Source: Culex pipiens pallens
Taxonomy: Eukaryota; Arthropoda; Insecta; Diptera; Culicidae
NCBI RefSeq assembly: GCF_016801865.2
Contig: NC_068938.1
Span: 197,551,077-197,615,076, forward strand
Reading direction: 5' to 3'
DNA: 64,000 bases
This document shows, one piece after another, positions 21,330 through 33,562 of the stretch. The notes under the pieces were generated by a model, which saw only the letters and a list, made by a program, of their open reading frames with translations, did not search any database and had not been told where the DNA came from. Position numbers and translations under genes: made by a program. Numbering within the stretch: position 1 is the stretch's first letter; each line of letters opens with the position of its first letter.

Positions 21330-22393
21330 CCCAAGTAACATTTTAGGCTTTATCAAAGCTGTCACAACCGCTATAAAACCTATCAGCCAAAACCAACATT
21401 AAAACCACTAAGTCGTAACAGCCTCCCCAGAACCCCGATAAACCTCTGTTAAAACCCAAAAGGACCTCCGCAAAAGGTTGTCACGGCCTATTTATAAAAC
21501 CTACACAGGAGTTCAAGGCTTTACAACCTTAGCCTTGATAAAACCTTTGTTAAAACCTAGTCAGGAGTTAAGGAAAAATGACATTTCATACGTCTTCAAA
21601 CGTCTTATGCCAAATAGGTTTTATTTTGGCAAAAAATAAGTCTTTGTCTTGCCAAATGATAAAATGGAGATGGTTTGCAAAAATGGCGATGATAAATAAT
21701 AGATATTGGAGGTAATCAAAATAATTTGAAAGCTTATTTCTCGCAATTGGTGGCTCAAATTCAGCTGCGGTTGAAATTTTATTGATAAATGTAGGGGAGA
21801 TAGAGCCAAAAAAATCAACTCGCTTCATAAAAAATCATTATTTGTAATCATAGTTTTTAATGCTAAAAATATTTTATTGCAATTCTTTGAAAAAAATGTT
21901 CAAATTATTTATAAACATCTATCGCTATATTAATTATATCAGAAATTCAGCATAAATGAGTGTTTTCGTCAAATTTAAATCAAATTTCTCAGTTCTCTAT
22001 TTTTTCAACCAAGATGGCGGTCAATCACATTCAATCAGAACACGCGTTTAGCGCCATATTTATGCACTGCTAATTGGCCGCGTTAAAAGCTTTTTCAGGA
22101 GCTTGTGGTTTTAATTAAGCTTTTTGCATGCCTAATGGCACTTGACAGCTAAAACACCCTTGGTTTTAAAGAAGCATGCGATAAAACCGTTTGGCATGAC
22201 ATTGCCATTGGGTTTTCAAGACTCTCTTAAAACTTTCATAAAACCTTATTGAAAACCGTTTAGCTTTTATTGTCACAATGTTTTATGTCCGAGGCATAAA
22301 ACCCTGTTAGAACCTATTAATTAGCTCTTGCTTATTGGTTGCGGTGATTGCCCAAATAAAACTATTAAGTTGGATTAAAAATGTTACTTGGGT
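21330..22393. mobile_element. 1.06-kb TIR element (CCCAAGTAAC termini)
   Basis: The left end CTACCCAAGTAACATTT (21327-21343) is exactly inverted at 22379-22395. The outermost TA on each side is a plausible target duplication. The interior contains multiple degenerate copies of AAAACCT/AAAGCCTT words in both orientations (21360-21570 and 22190-22330). No transposase; non-autonomous DNA element. Confidence 0.8.
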
Positions 22394-22395
22394 AG

Positions 22396-23050
22396 TTCAA
22401 TGGATGGCATTATTATTTATAATTATTGAATATACTAGTGTAAGAAAAGGTTTTCAAAAAACGTACAGATAGATTATGTTAAAATGTTAATATTCAAATC
22501 TTGTAATCTTTTTACTTGGCAAAACAAAATTGAAGGCAAAATATATTGCAAAATAATAAATACATTAGTTATTAAAGTGTCAAAAATTTGAAAACTTTTA
22601 TTGAATCCAAGAAAATATTTTTTAATCATGAATTTTTACAATTTACCGATCTGTGGTCTCTCAAAAACCAAAATTTGTAAAATGCCTTAAGGTTCCCCAT
22701 CAATTCACAGTTTACAAAATTGAACAATTTTCCAATGCAAATTTACATTATTATCAGTAATTTTTTGTCGACTGCTTTTTGGGAAAATTTTGAAGGAAGG
22801 AAAGGGGCAAGAGACAAAACCTTGGATTTTTTTTTGCATGGCCTTATTTTGAAAAAAAAAAATCAAGCGAAATAAAAAAAACTCTATTTTTCTATTGTCA
22901 TAAAAAAAATTATTGAATGATTTTTGAAAATCATTTTCAGCTGATTTTTTGTAAATTTTTATCATGTTCTATTCATTTAAATGCAAAATATCTTATCTCA
23001 AAATATACGTTTGCCAACCATTAAATGACAATCGTCTTATCATTTCATTA
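22396..23050. other. AT-rich spacer
   Basis: No repeats above background, no coding signal. Confidence 0.5.
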
Positions 23051-23071
23051 AAAAATCTAAGATAATTTTAC

Positions 23072-24350
23072 CCTGGGCTTTGTCATAATGAGTGTCATAG
23101 GTTTGATGCTTGTATGGCAAAGAGTATGATTTGATTCGATGTGGAATTAAAATCGAAGTGTTCAGTATATTGCTGAAGCTTCCATTTTTACACATGGACA
23201 CCACTTCATGCTGCGAGAACCCACTTTGACGCAGTCTCAGGGCTTAATCGATGGCCGGTAAGCTATCATCGAGACAAAGAGGTTCTCCGATAGTGGAAAT
23301 ATCACATTTGTACAATGAACCGCTACATATGTGATTTTTCTCTATCTTAATGTGGGTGTCAGGTTAGGATGCGGGTTTTTAAAAATTTAGTTTTTGTAGA
23401 ATTTAGGATTTTAACTATAAATATCAACTTTTTATACTTTGCATTTAGTTATTTAGGGACAAAATTAGTAACAGTGAATTCAGTAATTCTATCAGAATCG
23501 GTGATTTTCATTCAAGTAGCATAACAACCATTATGATTTGTTAAAATTTCCGTAGAGTCTCGATCAATCAATAGTGAAATGATATCGGACTAAGTTCGTT
23601 GATCTGTTGAACTAACGGTTGTCGGATTATGATTGTATCGACCATTGTTGCGAATCGAGGATCTACTGGAATTCTGACGATCAAATGGTCGTCTCTTTTT
23701 CAATTCACGACTTGTAAAATATGAACTGTTATTCATTTTTTTTTGTTTTTCAAAAGAAGCCAGACAGGTTTTAAAAGAAACGGTTTTTTTTGGCTATTAA
23801 TTAAAATGTCGGGGATTTGAGATAAAAGTAACTTTCGGATAGGTTGCTTTAAATCTTGTATTCAATTCAAGTTAGGTAGTTATCCGCAAATGAAAATTTG
23901 GACTTATATGAATAATTGAACATTTTGGACTTATGAATAACACACAACTATGCATTTATTCTAGAGTCAGTGCAATTTTAGTAAGTTTTTTTTCTTATCT
24001 TTTTCTTACTTTCGGTAACCCCTTAACTACAAGCAACAATTGTTCCAAAATGGATTATGATGTAACACACAGCTGAAAGGAACTCCAAAACTCTGTTATG
24101 TATTCCAAAAGAACTTATTGTATATTGATAATTCACCAATAAAACCGAATTGAACTGAAAAAAAAATTCTAGAGTCAGATCCATACAGCGTCAGTGTTTA
24201 TTTGGTCGAAGTGTACTAATTCATTGGCAGATCTGATTCTAGTTGTAATGTACGACAAGACTACTGACGGACGTGACAGGACGAGGGCCCAGTTTAGAGG
24301 TTTCGACATCAACGATGTGCGGCTGGATCACCCTCCCAAAAAAAAAAAAA
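23072..24350 (+). mobile_element. Poly(A)-tailed retroposon insertion (about 1.28 kb)
   Basis: Direct repeats AAAATCTAAGATAATTTTAC flank the segment (23052-23071 and 24352-24371). The 3' end is an 18-base A run (24338-24355, merging with the duplication). Body parts at 23072-23380 and 24180-24337 are GC-richer than the surroundings. Either a 5'-truncated LINE or a processed transcript copy; the last 150 bp before the tail have no recognised domain. It is split by the insertion at 23971-24166. Confidence 0.8.
23971..24166 (+). mobile_element. Nested 196-bp retroposon with A tail
   Basis: Flanked by TTCTAGAGTCAG at 23959-23970 and 24167-24178. It ends with nine A (24158-24166) shortly after a CAATAAAA poly(A)-signal-like sequence near 24138-24145. 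It inserted into the 23072-24350 retroposon and is therefore younger than it. Confidence 0.85.
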
Positions 24351-24371
24351 AAAAATCTAAGATAATTTTAC

Positions 24372-24925
24372 TTTTTAATGATTTTTTCAAACCATAAAAA
24401 AAAGATTTTTGGAAATAAAACAGTTTAATTATCCTCAGGTTTGTTTGAGACTTCGGATGATCGAATCATGAACGTTTTTTTTATTTTTTCTTACAATTTT
24501 TGCTCTTAACATCAAATTTTAGTTCTGCGACCCAATTTTAAAATTTGAATGGTTGATTGTATATTAAATTACCAAATGCATTTTCTAAAAAAATCATCAC
24601 CACCAATTTGGCCGCTTACTTGGATTTAGAAATTCTTAATTACTTAAGAGTAGTTTAGGGTTAAGCACGACATTAAAAAATAAGAAAACGAAAAAAAAAT
24701 ATTTTTGTGATACAATTTTTCGATGTGAAATTTTTCCAAAGCCTTACTTACTTCAAAATGACAACATGAGAGCACCGAATTATTAAAATTCCAATCAAAT
24801 CATTAAACTAATTCTGATTTATTTAGATTAATTTACCAAACATTTATTGGAGCAATATTGAAAAAGAACTGTAATTGAGTTGAGTTCGCAAATCGATTTT
24901 TTTCTTGGATAGTTTTTCCATATAA
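24372..24925. other. AT-rich spacer
   Basis: No feature recognised. Confidence 0.5.
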
Positions 24926-24929
24926 GTCC

Positions 24930-25640
24930 ATCAATTTTGGGGGCTGGTCATACAAAATGGGAAATATAAATGTATGAAATTCTGTACCTTGAGAAGGGAT
25001 TTCCTGACCGATTTGGTATCTTTTTTTTTTAATTTTCAGGGGACTTAAAAATACATCTTCTGAGACATGCGGATGGTGCAAAATCTGGTTTAAGAAAAAT
25101 GACATTTTAAAAATATTGAAAAACTGGGCCAAAAAATTATTTAAAATCATATTTAATGCAAAATCGAATTTGTATTCGAAAAGTACTTTACTACTGAAAA
25201 AAAAAAATGTTTTGAAGAGCTGAGGAAATTTCCTACAATTTTCTCTCTGAAATTTAGAAAATCGGGCAATAAGTTGAGATACAGCCTCATAAAGAATTCG
25301 AATCGATAAAAAATATCTTTTCAAAGTGTCACCTTATTTGTCAGTAATTTTCAACTGACGATATCCTGGAAACCATTGGTTCGATTTCCAATGTTAAGTC
25401 ATAAAACTTTTGTGAATTTTTCTGATCTTTTCAATAAAAAAAATGTCCAGGCTTCGAAATTTTCAAAAAAAACACGTTTTTTTTTTCAAAAAATCATTTC
25501 GCCTAAACCAGATTCAGCATCATCTGCTCAGAAGATGTCCCTAAAACATATCATAAAAATTCGAAAATTAGAAAAAAAAATTGCCTATAAATTGTCAAAA
25601 ACGTGCATATTAAATTGTCTGGCAAATTAAAAGTTTTGTG
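24930..25640. repeat. Decayed palindromic repeat
   Basis: Blocks in the left half are found inverted in the right half with substitutions. ACATCTTCTGAG near 25050-25062 pairs with CTCAGAAGATGT near 25528-25540, and CTGGTTTA near 25085 pairs with TAAACCAG near 25505. The centre lies near 25300. It appears to be an old relative of the palindrome at 29310-31100. Confidence 0.55.
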
Positions 25641-27060
25641 AAGAACTACAAAACTTATGACAAATTTATCGGGAAAAGATTTTTTAAATTTATTTAAGCA
25701 CCCCAAGTGTTATGCACCATTAATCATTGTTATGATTTGAAAAAAAGTTTTTATTTTGTTGTTTTCAAAATAATCCTGCACTCTAAACACTCTTGATAAA
25801 TGAATGTTCGAAAAGTCCATGCAAATTTTAATATTTTCTCGAAAAGTACTTTCAATAGCACTCGATTAGATAAGAGGCGAAAATCTAGAAAAAAACATGT
25901 CACAAATGGTTAAAAAATTGATTTTTACTGGCATTTAAAAATCCTATCAAAGAAACCCTAGTATGTCAATGTCACCCCAGTTTACGGTACCCTATTAGAA
26001 CCATCCGTTTAGTTTCCTGATTTCTTCAATATATTTATTTTAAATTTATGTTAGGTTATGTTAACTATTAAACATTTTCAACAGTCTCTTTCTAAAATTT
26101 TAAAGGGAAAATTAAATAAATTACACTTTATTATGAAGATTTTCATGCCTCACAAGTAAATGCTAAAGTATTTGCATTTGCATTTCTATTTTCAAAATAG
26201 CTTTGTTATTTATAGAATTCCTTGAATTATTAATCGCTGTGATCATTGCTTGTGTTACAGTCCCACTATTCTTATCAGCATAACTTCTCAGAACGAATCA
26301 GCTGGCCTTTCTTATTTCTATCTATTTATAAACATAGATGTGGGACTGGACTTTTGTAGAATAATAGAATTATAGAGGTTATAACTGTCCTTCAGTTGTC
26401 AAACGAAATGTCGTGTGTATGATTGTAAACGGTTTTCCTAGTATTTCTAAACTTACACTGAAATCAAATTACGTTTCCTTGAGCTACGCTTATTCTTAGT
26501 AGGTAACTCTAGTCAGAGTTGTTTAAAGCTGCTCAGTTTTTATTTTAATTCTGTGATGTTGTTGATTTGGTATGAAAAATTAAACTAAATTTTATTTAAT
26601 TTTGCGTCTAAATCTTTGAAGACAGAATATAAATGCCGTCAACTGGGACGAATTGCGACTACAATCTGATTAAGGAAAGGAATTTTTAAAGCAGTTATAA
26701 GCTTCAAATTCGGAATTCAATGAACTGAGACCCATTAAAAATATCAAAACAATAGTATATCTTAAACAGCTGTCCCAATTCGCCCAGTAGCATCTAAAAT
26801 TTGGTTGATGACTTGCAGCATTGGGTACGCTTAGGGATATTCCAAAATTCATAATTAATTCTGTGTTGACCCAGAACCCCTTATCGTACGCAACATGTCA
26901 GCCCAAATCCGAAGTAATAACAAATGATTGAAACGATAACGACGATCCTGATAAACTTGACAGTTCGCCCTTCCCCCTCCACCATGCGTCTCCATAATCT
27001 GGAGTATCCATTATTCTCGCCCTAAAATATCTTCCGGCAGTGGCCAATCCAAAAGAAAAA
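25641..27060. other. AT-rich, mostly unique DNA
   Basis: A short internal inverted pair (CAACTGGGACGAATTG near 26640 versus TGTCCCAATTCGCC near 26770) suggests a small decayed element. No gene evidence. Confidence 0.45.
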
Positions 27061-28240
27061 AAAAACCCCGGTGGAATCTCAATTCGGTGACACTACACAA
27101 TAGAATTTATTATGGTCTTGTCCTGGTATGCTCGTCATGTGTGTGTCCTTTTTGTTCGTTGGTATCGTCCAAGGACCTTTTCCCATATTCGATTGAGGAG
27201 GTGGAGGAGGACGAATTACAAATTGACACCCGAGCAACGGGAAAAATTTCGGAGCTTGGGTCGCATTCGATCCGATCAGAAGAACCGTCCAGCGAGCGAG
27301 CGCCGATGAGGCAATCAATCAATGCTGACGGCAGCAATTTAATCGAATGTGATGAATGAGTTTTTCAGAATGAATTTGTTTTTGGCGGGAAGAGACCAAA
27401 TTTATTGCAAAACAGATTGAGCGCGAGTTGGTTGGTTTTTGTTTGTTTGTTTGTTGCATTATTTGTCTTGTGTGTATTCAAATTGAAGCAGATCTGGGTT
27501 TTGATTCGGTGCCAGGCAGCTTGTTTTTATCTCAATTTGATTTGAGCATTGAATATCAAGAGACAATAACATTTTGAAACTTTCATCGATTTTTTTTGTG
27601 TTATCGTTGTTTGCGAATGACCCAGATTGCATGGTTTCTACTTATGCTACTTACGCAGAAGAATGTCAATGAAGCAACTATCGTGATTTATTCCCGTCCA
27701 ATATCTCCATCCTTGATTATACTAGCTACAAGTAACTAAATTATTCATAAGTCGATCTATATTTGAACATTTTCTTCCTTCCCCCTCTTCCTCCCATCTT
27801 GTTTTGCTTGTTACACCAGTTTGTTGATGCTCGATATCAAGTCCCAGATTGAGGCATCGGAAGTCATTCGAAGCTTTTACTTCATCTCTCCCACTGGGAA
27901 TATGACTTTTTCCTTTCTATTCACCGGAAGCTGATGCTTTTGATCTTTCTTGCGTAGGAATTGTATCCGATAGTATTGATGGTGCAAAAGAAGGCAGGAT
28001 GTTTTTTTTTCTTCGCAGAAAAGACATTCATTCGACGACTTCTTCGAGTTATGATTGGATGAAAATAGTCATATTGATGTTATATTTGAAAATTCTTTAT
28101 CGTTATAAATTACGTGCTTATATAATTTCGACGTCGTCGTGCTATCTTGTCGTACGTAGCTTTTTGACGTTCCGAGAAAAACGCGTTTTTATGTTTGACC
28201 TTGAATAAACAAAAACTAGAGCATGCAATGTAAACAATAA
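27061..28240. other. Unique, higher-GC intronic island
   Basis: Non-repetitive sequence including a block at 27100-27350 with overlapping open frames on both strands, none supported by splice signals in phase. Candidate regulatory DNA; no coding call. Confidence 0.35.
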
Positions 28241-29309
28241 CAAGCATGTTTTGTTTGGCTGATCATTCTGTGCATTGTCCCGAAGTTTTATTGTATTTGG
28301 TTGCTGGAGTCCCGAGTTATACAGCATCTCCCCACGAAAACAGCATGAAAAAAAAACAAAAGTGCTCGGATCGGGCTCAAAATTTTTCTGGGGGTTCCCT
28401 GGCCGAAATAATTAGACCCGTATTTTTTTGTTTGGCCATAAGGGTGACCTACGCCGTGTTAGGGTGGTCTGAAAAATGGCCATTTTCGTCATTTTTCGCA
28501 AAAACCACTTTTTTCGAAAAATCATAACTCCTCGCCATTTCAACTGAGTTTAGCTGTCATATACGCAAATGAAAGGTGGTAAGTTGGCCTTTCAAAGTAA
28601 GAATAGTAAACTGTACTTAAAAAAATCCTTGGAAGTGGATTCACTAAAGCTGAACATTTTGATCAAAGATTAAATCGCGATCGATTGGCGATTTACAAAA
28701 GCTTAAAAAGTTTTTTAATTTTTTTTTCTGAATATTTTTACAGTGTTATTACAATATTTTATACAAGATTTTTTGACACACATACGACTATCCTTATATT
28801 TAGTGTTACAAAAAAATGAAATGTAAACTAATTGATTTATTGAAAGATGAAAAAAAAACAGGTGTAATAAATATTATCATGACTTTAATTTCTGTGTATC
28901 CAAAAATTAACGTTTTGAATAATTTAATTTTTTGAAAAATTATAAATTTTGGATGACATCGAACATTAGGTTTAACAATTTTTTTTGTGTTCATTTTTTT
29001 TGCAATTTACAAAAAGTTTAATATTTTGTAAGGCCGTTGCAAATATTTTTCAAAGTTTATTTCGCCCCCCCCCCCCCCATTTCACCTTTAAAATTGGTCC
29101 GGAAAATCAGGGTGCCAAAAAAATACTTTTTCAAAAAACTTCAAAATTTCCATGAAAATAGAAGTCTAATCAAATGAAAACGATCTGATTTGCATTTTTC
29201 TGCATTGATAAACATATTTAAAATGTTTTGGATCGATTAAAAATGTTTTGAAATTTATGAAAAAAAAATTGTTTTCGCTAAAAAATAAATTTTCGTCAAT
29301 GTTTAGATA
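28241..29309. repeat. Dispersed repeat fragments
   Basis: The segment at 28340-28640 (AAATCATAACTCCTCGCC block) has the look of a mobile-element remnant. A 14-base C tract lies at 29066-29079 within the C-rich-tract family (GCAAATATTTTTCAAAG upstream, AAAATCAGGGTGCC downstream). Confidence 0.5.
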
Positions 29310-31100
29310 TCAGCAATTCTCTACGAAATCGGTCTTTTTTCTTCAATTTTAATTTTTGTATTTTTAAATCCGACTGAAACTTTTTTGGTGCCTTCGGTAT
29401 GCCCAAAGAAGCCATTTTGCATCATTAGTTTGTCCATATAACTGTCCATACAAATTTGGCAGCTGTCCATACAAAAATGATATGTGAAAATTCAAAAATC
29501 TGTATCTTTGGAAGGATTTTTTCATCGATTTGGTGTCTTCGGCAAAGTTGTAGGGTACGGACTACACTGGAAAAAAATGATACACGGTAATAAAAATGGT
29601 GATTTTTTATTTAACTTTTTGTCACTAAAACTTAAAATCTTTGCCCGAGTTTTAAATGTTTTAATCAATACTGATTTTTTTCAAAAATTCGAAATATTCG
29701 CCGCAAAAAATTTTCAACTTCATTTTTCGATGTAAAATCAAAATTGCAATCAAAAAGTACTGAAGTGAAATTTTGATAAAGTACACCGTTTTAAAGTTAA
29801 ATCCATTTTTAGGTAACCTTTTTGAAAAAAGTCGCAGTTTTTTTTTTTTTTAATTTGTGCCCATGTTTGCCCACTTTCGAAAAAAATATTTTTGAAAAGC
29901 TGAGAAAATTCTCTATATTTTGCTTTTTTGAACTTTGTTGATACGACCCTTAGTTGCTGAAATATTGCCATGCAAAGGTTCAAAAACAGGAAAATTGATG
30001 TTTTCTAAGTCTCACCCAAACAACCCACCATTTTCTAATGTCGATATATCAGCAACTAATGGTCCGATTTTCAATGTTAAAAGATGAAACATTCGTGAAA
30101 TTTTCCGATCTTTTCGAAAAAAATATATTTTCAAAATTTTTAAACCAGGACTTACATTTTAAAAGGGCCAAACATTCAATATTACGCCCTTTTGAAATGT
30201 TAGTCTTGGTTTAAAAATTATGAAAATATTTTCTTCGAATAGATCGGAAAATTTCACGAATGTTTCAAACTTTAACCACAGACTGTCTGTGCTTTAACAT
30301 TGAAAATCGGACCATTAGTTGCTGAGATATTGACATTAGAAAATGGTGGGTTGTTTGGGTGAGACTTAGAAAACATCAATTTTCTTGTTTTTAAACCTTT
30401 GCATGGCAATATCTCAGCAACTAAGGGTCGTATCAACAAAGTTCAAAAAAGCAAAATATAGAGAATTTTCTCAGCTTTTCAAAAAAAATTTTTTTTGAAG
30501 GTAGGCAAACATGTGCACTAATTTAAAAAAAATGAAAAACTGCGACTTTTTTCAAAAAGGTTACCTAAGAATGGATTTAACTTGAAAACGGTGTACTTTA
30601 TCAAAATTTCACTAAAGTTCTTTTTGATTGCATATTTGATTTTACATCGAAAAATTAAGTTGAAATTTTTTTGCGACGAATATTTCGATTTTTTGAAAAA
30701 ATCAGTATTGATTCAAAAATTATAACTCGGTCAAAGATTTTTTGCACTACCTGGAAATTTCTGAAAAGTTGGCATTTGATGTCCTCTAAAACATATAAAA
30801 AAAATAAAAAAATAAAAATAGTGTTTTTTTGCAAATCAAGTTTTAGTGACAAAAGTTAAATAAAAAATCACCAAAAATTTTTTTACCGTGTATCATTTTT
30901 ATCCAGTGTAGTTCGTACCCATACCTACAACTTTGCCGAAGACACCAAATCGATCAAAAAATTTCTTCAAAAGATACAGATTTTTGAATGGACAAACTTA
31001 TGATGCAAAATGGTTTCTTTGGGCATACCGAAGGCACCAAAAAAGTTTCAAAACAAAAAAAAAAAATCGAATGTCCGAAATCTGAGAGAACTGCTCATAT
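29310..31100. repeat. 1.8-kb palindromic element
   Basis: The left half (29310 to about 30180) is the inverted copy of the right half (about 30190-31100), centred near 30185. Landmark pairs: ACTTTGTTGATACGACCC at 29932-29949 with its complement at 30425-30442, and CCAAACAACCCACC near 30018 with GGTGGGTTGTTTGG near 30346. Termini read GCAATTCTCT and AGAGAACTGC. Identity is high near the centre and lower outwards. No transposase frame. Half copies occur at 1-840 and 1421-1650. Confidence 0.85.
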
Positions 31101-31139
31101 TTTCGAAACTTATGATTGCAAAACAAGTGGACAGGTGTA

Positions 31140-31572
31140 TAATGCATATTAAAACACTTTTTTCGTTAAAATGTTGAAACCATGGCTCCGAGCGAGTTGT
31201 GGCGCTATAACCACGGCAAATAGTGTCCTGGGCATTCGTGGTGCTCCCAACGAATACACCCAAAATCTCGGAGCGTATGGTGGTGTGTCCCCACGCTTCT
31301 TCCTCCCCTGTCGATTCAGAATTGTGTTGTTGTTCGAACACTCAGTGCTCAAACTCAACCCAATTACGAGTCATCTCTGCGATACGGCTTTACGCAGTAG
31401 GCCTGGCCGCTTTAACGCTTGTGATGTTTCAATGCATTCTAATGCAATGGCGCAATAAAAATGTTAATAAATGACAAGAAGAGTGCTAGGCGTCATCTAA
31501 CCTAAGGCACTCTCCAGGATCCCTTCGAAAGATTGGCTGCGCTAGGGTCTGATTAGATTAGATTAGATCAGA
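31140..31572 (+). mobile_element. Truncated non-LTR-type element with (GATTA)n tail
   Basis: A GC-rich segment ends with a TAA/TGA-rich 3' region and a short (GATTA)n microsatellite (about 31549-31570). This layout is common at 3' ends of insect non-LTR elements. Overlapping frames end near 31458 and 31474 (for example ...MQWRNKNVNK). No reverse transcriptase motif is retained. Class assignment is inferred from the tail. Confidence 0.45.
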
Positions 31573-32740
31573 TAAAAAATACGTTTTTTTTCGGAATTTT
31601 GAGTATTTTATCACATCGGACGTCCAATTTCACATAAGCACTTTGTTATATTTACGAATATGCATTTCATTATATTTACAAATGTACTCAATTGGCTAAT
31701 GAATTTGTGTCAAATTATTATCCCTTAATGAAAATAAAAATAAAACTGACCCACTAACGAGACGTTTTTCACTCACGGCACGAGGAGGCGCCTCATGATT
31801 TAGCGGCCTCTGCATCCGGCGTCGCGACCTGGCTGGCAAGCGTCATCAGGCTAGGCGGCTGCCAAAATTGTTATCCCCGTGAACATCATCATACAGCTTC
31901 CAGTGCAGTGGGGCCAGCAATAATAAAATTAAACATTTTGTTGCCAGGCCAAAGGCCTCGTCTGCCACGATGACGCCACGGGGAAAATTAATTCTATGCT
32001 TCGCCTTTAAATGGATAAAATTACATGAAAGTTTGTGATAATTCCTTTTAAAACATGACAAAACTGTTGCTTGTTGCAAAAACTTGAAAAATGTTATCAT
32101 GTTGTTAAACATGCTTGTAGTATCACAATTAGTGGCTTGTTCTTTGGCTAACTTTTCCTATTCTCTCCCCAACTCTTCAGTGCTCCCAAGGGGGCCTAAA
32201 TCTTCTTTCAAAGAGAAGTTCTCCCCACCCCTTCTTTATTATTTCAGTTTCAGCCAAAAATTTCAATGAGACCAAACCAGACTTGGTGGCGCTCCCTTCC
32301 TTCCTACTCCCCTCTTTTTATTTCCCCTCACGACCCAGATTTGCTTTTCCGCAGCATCCTCAACTCGAAGAGGCGCCGGCAGACTGTCTGGCTCCTCTGC
32401 CTAGGCGAGCTTTTTTTTTGCGGAGTTTGCTGAAGTTGCTTTCCAATGGAAATTTTAAGAAGGGGGAGGCTGCTTTGTTGTCGAGAGGAGCTTTCTTGTG
32501 CCCCTCACCCCGGCGCGCCAAAAATCGCGTGTTTATCTTTTGATCTATACACAAAAACGTGTACCGCCGTGATGGTCCTGCTGTTGCTGGTTAGTCGGTC
32601 TTCGGTGCTATCTTGGTACTAGAGCATCGGTTTTTCAATGGATTTGTTGGATGGCCGGCGAGTGCGCGCGTTTTTAAGGGGGTGGCAGAAGATGAGGTAC
32701 ATATTTTGATGATCTTGAAAAAACGGCGAACAAGGGGTGG
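31573..32740. other. Unique GC-richer island, candidate regulatory DNA
   Basis: Non-repetitive in this window. 31760-32000 contains CGGCGTCGCGACCTGGCTGG and GGCCAAAGGCCTC-like words next to TTAATT homeodomain-type cores. 32280-32690 is similarly rich. No in-phase exon; intronic enhancers or untranslated exons are possible. Confidence 0.3.
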
Positions 32741-33536
32741 AATGATTGAAATAGATCTCAAATTAAATTGAAATTTATTAAATCTTTATAACTTTGCATG
32801 TTTTCATCCTACCTGATAAAAATTGTTTTATTTTTTATTTTTCAAATACCATCTGAAATTATTCGAATATTATTAAATTATCATTAAAGTTGCTTTGCGT
32901 TTTTCTCGGTTTGCTGTTTTTGTATATTGGGCAGTTTATGTAGTTAAACATTTTTTTAAATTTATTGTATTCTCAGCTCTAGGGTTTTTAATTTTTTTCC
33001 GCTTTTTTCCAACATTGATTTTTCTAATAAGTCTTCATACATGCTTGGGAACTATCCATATAAAAGTGCTTTTAAAATATTCAAAAATTCGTATCTAATA
33101 TCTAAGAATGGATTTTAAAATCGATTTCGAGTCTTCGGCAAAAATTTAGGTTATGATTAAGACTTCGAAATCATGGCTACACGGATCCTAATCCTAAATT
33201 TTTATTGAACTATTCATCACAAAAAAAAAATGATTTTGGCAAATTTTTAACCCCTTCCATTTATTTTTATTTTTAAGGTGAACCAAAAGTGCAAAACTTT
33301 GAACAAGTTATGATTTGACAAAAAATGCAAAGTTACGAAAAAACAATTGATTTTTTTTACAAAATTCATTTTATGGATATAAAATTTGAATAGTACTTTT
33401 CTGAAATTTGGATGAAGATTTCGAAGTATAACAATTTTTAGGGCTGATTTTTTTTCGAAAAAAAATGCATTTTTGGATTTTTTATAGTAGTAAAGTAGTA
33501 GCTGTCCTTCCCTGAAAAAACATTTTCAATTTCAAT
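32741..33536. repeat. AT-rich DNA with repeat fragments
   Basis: A diverged copy of the family containing GCGTTTTTCTCGGTTTGCTG lies at 32890-32945, and a fragment with GAGTCTTCGGC at 33060-33150. Confidence 0.5.
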
Positions 33537-33562
33537 TTAATTCAGTTCATGTTTATTTGTTG
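33537..33562. repeat. Left 26-bp target-site duplication
   Basis: The 26-mer beginning TTAATTCAGTTCATGTTTAT is identical to 35766-35791. Confidence 0.9.

Noticed and set aside
24833..25630. 163- and 84-codon AT-rich frames
   Set aside because: They lie on the arms of a decayed palindrome and mirror one another; compositional artefacts.
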